Shown here one piece after another: positions 57,890 through 64,000 of a DNA stretch of 64,000 bases. The stretch lies in assembly GCA_964651245.1 (NCBI GenBank), contig CAZYVI010000012.1:84024-148023 (forward strand). The letters are read 5' to 3'. The stretch comes from Avedoeria sp964651245. GTDB taxonomy: Bacteria; Chloroflexota; Anaerolineae; Epilineales; Epilineaceae. Each line of letters starts with the position of its first letter. Positions within the stretch are counted from its first letter, which is position 1. The position numbers were made by a program, and so were the translations under genes. The notes beneath the pieces are model-generated. The model saw only the letters and a list, made by a program, of their open reading frames with translations, made no database searches and was not told the DNA's origin.

Positions 57890-60800
57890 ATGTCACCTCG
57901 CCGCCTCGCCCGCCCGCCGCGCCGGAGTGCGCCGGCGCCGCTCGCCCGCGCCCGCCCGGCCGTGGCGGCCGCCGCGCTGGCGCTGGCCGCCGCGATCGCG
58001 CCGCTGGTCGCCGCCGGCCGGCCGGACGCCGTGCGCGCCGCCACGGTGCGCACCGTGGACGACGACCCCGGCTGCGGCGGTGCGGCGCCGTGCTACGGCA
58101 CGATCCAGGCCGCCGTCGACGCCGCCGCCAGCGGCGACACAATCCGCGTCCGGGCCGGCCGCTATCCCGAGGCCGTCGTCGTCGTCGACAAGGCGCTGGC
58201 GTTCGAGGGCGCCGGTGGCGGCGACCCGGCGGCGCCGAGCCCGCAGACCGACAGCTGGTGGGGCGCGCCCGGCGCGGCGGCGCTGGTCGTCGACGCCCGG
58301 ACCGCCGACATCACCGCCACGCGGCTGACCGGCTTCCGCTTCGAGGGCGGCGCCGGCCGATCGGCGGTGGTGCTGCTCGGGCGCCGTCCCGGCACGGCCG
58401 TGCCGGCCGGACTGCCGCCGAGCACGACCGCCACCCGGATCCGCCAGGCGGTGGTCGAGAATTGCCGGTTCGAGGTGGCGGGCGCGTCGGACGGCGGCGC
58501 GGACGGCGCCGCCCTGACCCACGCGCCGCCCGACGCCGCGTCGCCGGCCGCGCTCGTGGCGGCCCAGGTCGACGCGCTGGCGGTGACCGATGTGGCGGCC
58601 CGCGGCCTCGGGCCGCCGGCGGCGGGGCTGGTGGCGATCGACGCAGGCCAGTTGGCGCTGCGGCGCGCCGTGCTCACCGGCTTCGACGCCGGCGTGCGGC
58701 TCGTCGAGACCGCGGCGCCCGTCGGCCGGGCCACGGTGGTCCTCGGCGGCGGGCCGGCCGACGGCAACCGGCTGGGCGGCAACCGCGGCCCGGCGGTCGA
58801 GCTGTTCAACGGTGCGGGCGTCGGCGTGACGAGCGACGTCCAGGCGGCCCACAACGACTGGGGCGCCGCCACGGCGCCGGAGATCGAGGCGCGGATCGTC
58901 GACGGCTCAGACGGGCCGGGGCTGGGACGGGTGCGCTGGGCGCCGGCGCTGGGGGTGCCGGAGGCCGTGACCGTCACGCTGACGCCCGGCGCGATCGAAG
59001 CGGACGGCCAGGCGCGCGCGGCGGCGGCGGCGGTCGTGGTCGACGCCGCGGGCCGGCCGGTCGCCGACGGCGCGCTGGTCTCGTTCGCCCTGGGCGGGCC
59101 CGGGACGCTCCACGGCGGCGGCGGCAGCGCCGAGGCCGAGGGGACGGCGGTGCGCCGGATCGGCGAGTGGGGCGCGTTCACCGCCGACACCTACGGTCCG
59201 AGCAGCGGCGGCGGCCATGTCCGCAGCGACCGCGCCGGCGACGCGCTGGTCTGGACGTTCGACGCGCCGGCGGCGCTGCTGCGGTTGGGGCAGGCGATCG
59301 GCGGCGACGGCCGGCTGGCGGTCCGCGTCGACGCCCGGCCGCCGGTGACGCTGACGACGGAGGGCGAGGCGGCGGCGTGGGTCGAGCACGTGGTGGCCCG
59401 CGACCTCGGCCCGGGGCCGCACACCCTGACCGCCACCGTCGTGGCCGGCCGCGTGGCCGTCGACGTCGTGGCCGCCGGGCCGACGACGCGCGGCGGCGTG
59501 GCGGCGGCCGAGGTCGGGGCGCCCGACGCGCTCGGCCAGGCGACGGTGTCGGCCACGGCGTGGGGCGCATCGGGGCGACGCGACGGCGCGGCGGTGGTCC
59601 GCTTCGTGGGCGGCGCCCCGGCCGGGCTCGCCGTGCGCTTCGGCGCGGCGCGGCTGGCCGTCGGCGGCGCGTCGACGACGGCGGGCGCCACGGTGACGGA
59701 CAGGCGCGGCCGGCCGGTGCCCGACGGCGTCCGGGTCGACTTTGCGGCGGCCGGGGCGACGCTGGCGGCGTCCCAGGCGGCGACGGTCGGCGGCGAGGCG
59801 ACGGTGGGGCTGACGAGCGGCGACGCGGTGGGGACGGCCGTGGTGACGGCCTCGATCGGCGCTGGGCTCGTGGCCACCGGCACGCTGCCGATCGTGGCCG
59901 GCACGCCGGCCCACGTGACGATCGAGGCGTCGCGGCCGATGCTGACGGCGAACAGCCGCGACGAGGTGATCCTCACCGTGCGCGTCGGCGACGCCGGCGG
60001 CCACCCGGTGGCCGACGGCGTGCCGGTGCGCCTCGAGTCCGACCGCGGCACCGTTACGCTGGACACCGCCGCGACCGTCGGCGGCGCGGTGACGGCGCGG
60101 CTGCGGGCGGGGGCCGAAGCGGGGATGGCGCGGCTGCGGGCGGTCGCGGGCGCCGGCGCGGCGGCGGTGGCGGGCGAGGCGACGATCGAGCTGGTGGCGC
60201 CCGACGTGTCGGTCACTAAGGTCGTCGAGCCCGAGTCGGTCGTCGTGCCGGGCGAGCGCATTACCTATACGGTGCGCTACCGCAACCACGGGCCGGGCAC
60301 GGTCTACGACCTGCGGATCGAGGAGCCGTTCCCGCAGGGGCTGCTGAACGCCCGCGTCGAGACGTTCGGCCCGCCGCTGCAGAGCGACGACGCGGCCACG
60401 TACGCCTTCACGGCGCCGCGGTTGACGGCCGGCCAGGGTGGATCGATCGTCATCAGCGCCCGCGTCGACACCAGCTTGCGCTGGGGGCGCCGCTTCACGA
60501 TGACGAACCAGGTCCGGGCGTACGCGCCCGGCACCGCCGAGAAGACGCCGGCCGACAACGTCGCGGCGGCGACGATCGTCATCGCGCCCGAGAGCGTCTA
60601 CACGCTGACGCTGACCGGGCCGGCCGCGCTGCCGGTGGGCGGGGCGACGGGCGAGCTCGTCGTGCGCGCGTTCGACCAGCACGGCCGGCCGGCCCAGGAC
60701 GGGACGCCGGTGTCGCTGGCGGCCGAACCCGGCATGGGCACCGTCAGCCCCGAGCTCGTCACGACCGAGCACGGCGTGGCCCGCGCCGTGTTCGTGTCCG

Positions 60801-61504
60801 ATCGCCGCGCCGGCCTGGCGCGGGTGCGCGCGGTGACGCTCGAGGGGCGCGGCGCGATCGCCCGGATCCAGATCACCCCCGGCCCGGCGACGCTCATCGA
60901 CCTGGCGGCCGGCGCCGAAGCGGTCGACGTCGGCGGCGCGACGGTGCCGCTGACGGTAACGCTGCGCGACCAGTACGGCAACCGCGTCGGGGGCGAGGAG
61001 GTCCGCTTCGAGGCCGACCTCGGCGCCGTGGCGCCGGGGCGGCGCATCGCCGGGCCGTCCGGCATCGCTACGGCCACCCTCACCAGCGGCACCCGGGCGG
61101 GGCTGGCCACGGTGATCGCGCGCGCCGCCGCCCGCCAGGTGCGACAGCTCATCGAGTTCCGGCCGGGTCCGCCAGCCGCGTTCGGGCTGCAGCTCTCGGC
61201 GGCCACCGTGCCGCCCGGCGCCCGGGTGCGCGCCGTGGCCGCGGTCGCCGATCGCCACGGCAACCCGGTGCCGGGCCTGACGGTGCAGTTCAGCACCGAC
61301 ATCGGCCGGCTGGTGCTGGCCGAGGCGGCGACCGACGATCAGGGCCGCGCGACGACCGAGGTCGCCACCACCGCCGCCGACCGCGGCGCCGGCCACGTCC
61401 GGGCCCGGCTGGTGACGCCCGGCGGCGAGCTCGACGCGTCGGCGCCACTGGCGGTGGACGCGGCGCGGGCGTACCTGCCGCTCGGGCTGCGCCTGCGGCG
61501 CTGA
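57890..61504 (+). CDS. Exported beta-helix protein with DUF11 and Big_1-type Ig repeats, C-terminal YLPL motif
   Basis: This is a 1204-residue protein. The N-terminus is a Tat/Sec-like signal (MSPRRLARPPRRSAPAPLAR ... AALALAAAIAPL). The first part (about 55-340) is a pectate-lyase-like beta-helix (GTIQAAVDAAASGDTIRVRA). Invasin-like Big_1 domains then repeat (e.g. VTDRRGRPVPDGVRVDFAAA; VRVGDAGGHPVADGVPVRLE), a DUF11 domain lies at about 772-905 (VTKVVEPESVVVPGERITYT), and three more Big_1 repeats follow (FDQHGRPAQDGTPVSLAAEP; LRDQYGNRVGGEEVRFEADL; VADRHGNPVPGLTVQFSTDI). It ends ARAYLPLGLRLRR. A TATCGT hexamer ends seven bases before the ATG. Role: probable adhesin or surface stalk. Confidence 0.85.
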   Translation: MSPRRLARPPRRSAPAPLARARPAVAAAALALAAAIAPLVAAGRPDAVRAATVRTVDDDPGCGGAAPCYGTIQAAVDAAASGDTIRVRAGRYPEAVVVVDKALAFEGAGGGDPAAPSPQTDSWWGAPGAAALVVDARTADITATRLTGFRFEGGAGRSAVVLLGRRPGTAVPAGLPPSTTATRIRQAVVENCRFEVAGASDGGADGAALTHAPPDAASPAALVAAQVDALAVTDVAARGLGPPAAGLVAIDAGQLALRRAVLTGFDAGVRLVETAAPVGRATVVLGGGPADGNRLGGNRGPAVELFNGAGVGVTSDVQAAHNDWGAATAPEIEARIVDGSDGPGLGRVRWAPALGVPEAVTVTLTPGAIEADGQARAAAAAVVVDAAGRPVADGALVSFALGGPGTLHGGGGSAEAEGTAVRRIGEWGAFTADTYGPSSGGGHVRSDRAGDALVWTFDAPAALLRLGQAIGGDGRLAVRVDARPPVTLTTEGEAAAWVEHVVARDLGPGPHTLTATVVAGRVAVDVVAAGPTTRGGVAAAEVGAPDALGQATVSATAWGASGRRDGAAVVRFVGGAPAGLAVRFGAARLAVGGASTTAGATVTDRRGRPVPDGVRVDFAAAGATLAASQAATVGGEATVGLTSGDAVGTAVVTASIGAGLVATGTLPIVAGTPAHVTIEASRPMLTANSRDEVILTVRVGDAGGHPVADGVPVRLESDRGTVTLDTAATVGGAVTARLRAGAEAGMARLRAVAGAGAAAVAGEATIELVAPDVSVTKVVEPESVVVPGERITYTVRYRNHGPGTVYDLRIEEPFPQGLLNARVETFGPPLQSDDAATYAFTAPRLTAGQGGSIVISARVDTSLRWGRRFTMTNQVRAYAPGTAEKTPADNVAAATIVIAPESVYTLTLTGPAALPVGGATGELVVRAFDQHGRPAQDGTPVSLAAEPGMGTVSPELVTTEHGVARAVFVSDRRAGLARVRAVTLEGRGAIARIQITPGPATLIDLAAGAEAVDVGGATVPLTVTLRDQYGNRVGGEEVRFEADLGAVAPGRRIAGPSGIATATLTSGTRAGLATVIARAAARQVRQLIEFRPGPPAAFGLQLSAATVPPGARVRAVAAVADRHGNPVPGLTVQFSTDIGRLVLAEAATDDQGRATTEVATTAADRGAGHVRARLVTPGGELDASAPLAVDAARAYLPLGLRLRR

Positions 61505-61787
61505 GTGGGCCTAACACACACGGCCTCGGATCTCTACAGGGCCGAGGCACGTCGTCGCGCCGGTTTCCGTAGGGACGCTGAGTGCAGCGCCGGCGAACGA
61601 AAGTTCCCAAGTTCGCCATATCCGCCCGTATCTGGGCGCCTTAGCTCCCGTTAATCTGCACAGTAGCGCAGGGGCCGGCTCGCACGCCGGTCCGTTCGCT
61701 TCGCCTCGTCCGGCGGCATGCGCCTGGCGCGGACGAGGTGGGCGCCAAGGAACCGAACGTCGAAATCAAGAGAGGGTTGCGACGCAC
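61505..61787 (+). other. Long, hairpin-rich leader before the SBBP gene
   Basis: 283 bp without a gene. Visible inverted repeats: GCCTCGG (61523-61529)/CCGAGGC (61542-61548); CGCTG-AGTG-CAGCG; GGCGAAC...GTTCGCC, which contains an alternative GAAC-GAAA-GTTC tetraloop; CCTCGTCCG (61704-61712)/CGGACGAGG (61730-61738); and an outer CGTTCG (61693-61698)/CGAACG (61754-61759). The first may end the upstream transcript. The rest look like a structured 5' leader. No known riboswitch consensus is matched. Confidence 0.4.
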
Positions 61788-64000
61788 ATGTTGAAGAGAT
61801 GGAACGCGCGGGGGCTCATAGCGCTGGCGGCGGTCGGAGTCCTGACCGCGTCGGCGCAGCGGCCGGTCCAAGGGCAGTCGGCGGTCGCCAAGCCGTCGCT
61901 GCCGGAGGGCATCGTCGACAGCCACATCGGGTTTGTCCCGAACGGTGGCCAGTGGGACGAGACGGCCCGCTACCACGCCGACCCGGCCGGGGTCGACGTC
62001 TGGCTCAAGGCGGACGGCTACGTGTACGCGCCCGGCGACAACGGGCTCACGCCGGGCGGCGAACAGGCGGCCGTCGAGGGCGAGACGGCGCCGGACGCCG
62101 TCGGTTTCTCGATCGACCGCCACGTCGTCGGCGTGACGTTCGAGGGCGCGGCCGAGGGCGTCGAGCTCGAGGCCAGCGACGCCATCCCCGGCGAGATCAA
62201 CTACATGATCGGGCCGGAGGAGGATTGGGCGCTCGGGCTGCAGGCCTACCGCGCGGTGACCTACCGCGGCGTCTGGCCGGGCATCGACGCCACCGTTCGC
62301 ACCGGCCGCTCCGGCGGCGCGGCGGCGGTCGACGCGGCGGCCTCGCGGGCCCGCGACGCGGTCGTCAAGTGGAGCTACACCCTGGCGCCGGGCGCGGATC
62401 CGTCGGACATCCGTCTGCGGTTCGAGGGCCACGACGGCCTCGCGGTCGTCGACGGCGTCCTTCGGATCGGCACCCAGCTCGGCGAGCTCCACGAGGCCGG
62501 CCTGATCGCCTGGCAGGACATGCCGGGCGGCGAGCGCCGCCTGACCAGCGCCGCGTTCACGCAGGACGGCGACGTCATCGGCTTCACGCTGGGCGCTTAC
62601 GACCCGGCGCTGCCGCTCGTCATCGACCCCGTCGTCCTCTGGTCGCGCCGCTTCGGCGGTTCGTCGACCGAGTCGGCGTCGAACATGTCGCGCGACGCCA
62701 GCGGCAACATCTACAACTCGGGCATGACCGCGTCGACGAACTTCCCGACGCAGAACGGCTACCAGCCGGCGGCGAACGTGGTCTACGACTGCTTCGTCAC
62801 GAAGCTCAACCCGGACAGCTCGGCCCTGGTCTACTCGACCTACCTGGGCGGCAGCAGCACCGACTACGAGTGCCGCCACGTCCTCAACCCGACGAACAAC
62901 GAGGTCATCCTCACCGCCACGGCGGCCGGGACCTGGGTCGGCGCGCCGGTCATCATCGGCACGCCGAGCGGCTTCGACGTCAACATGGCCATCCTCGGCG
63001 CCGGCGGCAACACGCTCGTCGCGTCCTCGGAGGTCGGCGGGACGAGCACCGACTACGCCCACGGCATCGCGCGGATGTCGAACGGCAACATCGTCGTCGC
63101 CGGCACGACGAGCTCGAGCACCGGCTGGCCGGCGCTGGGCGGCGCCGACACGGTCTGGAACAGCCAGGACGCGTTCGCCGTGGTGTTGAACCCGACCGTC
63201 AACGGCGCGGTCGGCTTCACCTACATCGGCGGCACCAGCAGCGATTGGGGCAACGACGTCGCCGTCGACGCCAGCAACAACGTGTACGTCCACATGTCGA
63301 CGCTGTCGACCGACATCAACCTGATCGCCGGCACCGGCGGCAACTACGACCTCGCCGTCGCCAAGCTCAACCCGGGCGTGACGGCGTTCTCGTACTTCAG
63401 CCGCCTCGGCGGCACGAGCACCGACCCGACGGCGGGCGGCAGCGACTCCAGCATTCCGGCGTCGCTGTATCAGATCGGCTGCAACTGCATCATCGTCGAC
63501 TCGGCCAACCAGGCCTGGACGACGGGCATGACGGCCTCCACCGACTGGCCGACGACGCCGGGCGCGTTCCAGACGACGAACGGCGGCAACTACGACGCCT
63601 TCATCACCGTGCTCAACGCGGCCGGTAGCGGCATCGTGCGCTCGACGATGATCGGCGGCACCAGCACCGACACCGGGCGCGGCCTGGCCTTCGACGGCGC
63701 GGGTCGCGTCTACATGGTCGGCTCGGCCGCGTCGACGAACTACGACGTGACCGCGGGCGAGGTCCAGACGACCAGCGGCGGCAGCTACGACTACGTGCGG
63801 TCGATCTTCACGGCCGATCTGAGCTCGCTCACCTGCAGCACCTACTACGGCGGCAACAGCACCGACTACGGCGCCGACCTCGTCGTGCCGGCCAACTACC
63901 AGGCGATCATCAACGGTTCGAGCGCGAGCACGAACTTCCCGCAGATCCCGACGGGGTCGACGGTGTTCGGCGGCGGCGGCGGCTACGACGTGACGAACTC
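61788..64000 (+). CDS. SBBP-repeat exported beta-propeller protein, 3' end outside the window
   Basis: Open from ATG 61788 to the window end (737 codons so far). The signal peptide is MLKRWNARGLIALAAVGVLT. An N-terminal domain of DUF7948 type (VDSHIGFVPNGGQWDETARY; YRGVWPGIDATV) is followed by SBBP repeats, each with a strand like VYSTYLGGSSTDYECRHVLN, SYFSRLGGTSTDPTAGG, STMIGGTSTDTGRGLAFDGA and STYYGGNSTDYGADLVV, at about 60-70-residue spacing. The pattern (Y-L/I-G-G-S/T-S-x-D) defines the family, seen in large exported propellers of Chloroflexota and others. AGAGGG lies upstream of the ATG. Expected to continue beyond the window, possibly to a C-terminal sorting domain. Confidence 0.92.
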   Translation, partial: MLKRWNARGLIALAAVGVLTASAQRPVQGQSAVAKPSLPEGIVDSHIGFVPNGGQWDETARYHADPAGVDVWLKADGYVYAPGDNGLTPGGEQAAVEGETAPDAVGFSIDRHVVGVTFEGAAEGVELEASDAIPGEINYMIGPEEDWALGLQAYRAVTYRGVWPGIDATVRTGRSGGAAAVDAAASRARDAVVKWSYTLAPGADPSDIRLRFEGHDGLAVVDGVLRIGTQLGELHEAGLIAWQDMPGGERRLTSAAFTQDGDVIGFTLGAYDPALPLVIDPVVLWSRRFGGSSTESASNMSRDASGNIYNSGMTASTNFPTQNGYQPAANVVYDCFVTKLNPDSSALVYSTYLGGSSTDYECRHVLNPTNNEVILTATAAGTWVGAPVIIGTPSGFDVNMAILGAGGNTLVASSEVGGTSTDYAHGIARMSNGNIVVAGTTSSSTGWPALGGADTVWNSQDAFAVVLNPTVNGAVGFTYIGGTSSDWGNDVAVDASNNVYVHMSTLSTDINLIAGTGGNYDLAVAKLNPGVTAFSYFSRLGGTSTDPTAGGSDSSIPASLYQIGCNCIIVDSANQAWTTGMTASTDWPTTPGAFQTTNGGNYDAFITVLNAAGSGIVRSTMIGGTSTDTGRGLAFDGAGRVYMVGSAASTNYDVTAGEVQTTSGGSYDYVRSIFTADLSSLTCSTYYGGNSTDYGADLVVPANYQAIINGSSASTNFPQIPTGSTVFGGGGGYDVTN

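Noticed and set aside
53653..58053. 1466-codon open frame opposite the beta-helix gene
   Set aside because: It is an antisense shadow with Arg/Gly repeats mirroring the Thr/Pro codons. No start signal or fold is visible.
61718..63628. Long open frame on the plus strand in another phase of the SBBP gene
   Set aside because: Composition is Arg/Gly/Asp-rich shadow sequence. The phase starting at 61788 gives the SBBP repeats and a signal peptide.

Overview
The window is very GC-rich chromosomal DNA (roughly 70-75 % G+C by eye) and is densely coded on both strands. It most likely comes from a Chloroflexota bacterium (Anaerolineae/Ardenticatenia-like). The grounds are many exported proteins with long Thr/Pro linkers and a recurring Y-L-P-L/Y motif near the C-terminus, an ECF sigma gene coupled to DUF5667/DUF5666-type proteins, and a tig-clpP-clpX operon with SBBP, DNRLRE and Big_1-like surface proteins. 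No 16S rRNA is present, so the assignment rests on protein style only.

Layout. 1-192: tail of an unknown + strand gene. 202-8473 (-): ECF sigma factor, a membrane protein with four copies of an anti-sigma-like N-terminal unit, a large DUF5666-type exported protein and an exported beta-propeller protein, arranged as one sigma-led cluster with an internal consensus promoter. 8554-13247 (-): a pentapeptide-repeat membrane protein coupled to a BNR-repeat secreted protein. 13294-20372 (-): gpmI, a membrane-fused spermidine-synthase-like protein, clpX, clpP, tig and tRNA-Leu(UAG). 20477-27878: a small zinc protein, a lipoprotein, 3-methyladenine DNA glycosylase, Hsp20, a two-component system, and a DnaJ-type co-chaperone coupled to a histone-deacetylase-fold enzyme. 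28010-33451: an exported LVIVD-type propeller, a KimA-like APC permease and a divergent TerC-family protein.

33472-40899 is a 7.4-kb integrated mobile element in tRNA-Lys(CUU), bounded by a perfect 44-bp direct repeat. From left to right it holds: integrase arm-type repeats; a promoter and a ~170-nt structured RNA ending in a strong intrinsic terminator, with an attenuator-like alternative pairing; an AlpA/Xis-like HTH; a zinc-ribbon protein; a CHC2-Toprim-AAA primase-helicase; a DNA methyltransferase fused to a PD-(D/E)xK nuclease; two unknown proteins; an A/T-rich control region with a DnaA box and a consensus promoter; a ribbon-helix-helix protein; a tyrosine integrase; and a second pair of arm repeats. 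It has no capsid, relaxase or conjugation gene, so it looks like a minimal replicating integrative element or phage-satellite-like element. I regard it as the most interesting part of the window.

40929-44938: tatA, an RluA-family pseudouridine synthase, lspA, a cysteine-less DksA/TraR-like protein, a small membrane-anchored protein and an OsmC-family protein. 44964-64000: a run of very large exported or surface proteins: subtilisin with DNRLRE domains, CPBP protease, a double-vWA propeller protein, a second secreted protein, a beta-helix/cohesin-like protein, a beta-helix/Big_1/DUF11 protein, and the start of an SBBP-repeat protein that runs off the window. Together with TatA, LspA and the ECF operon, the non-mobile part is dominated by envelope and secretion functions.
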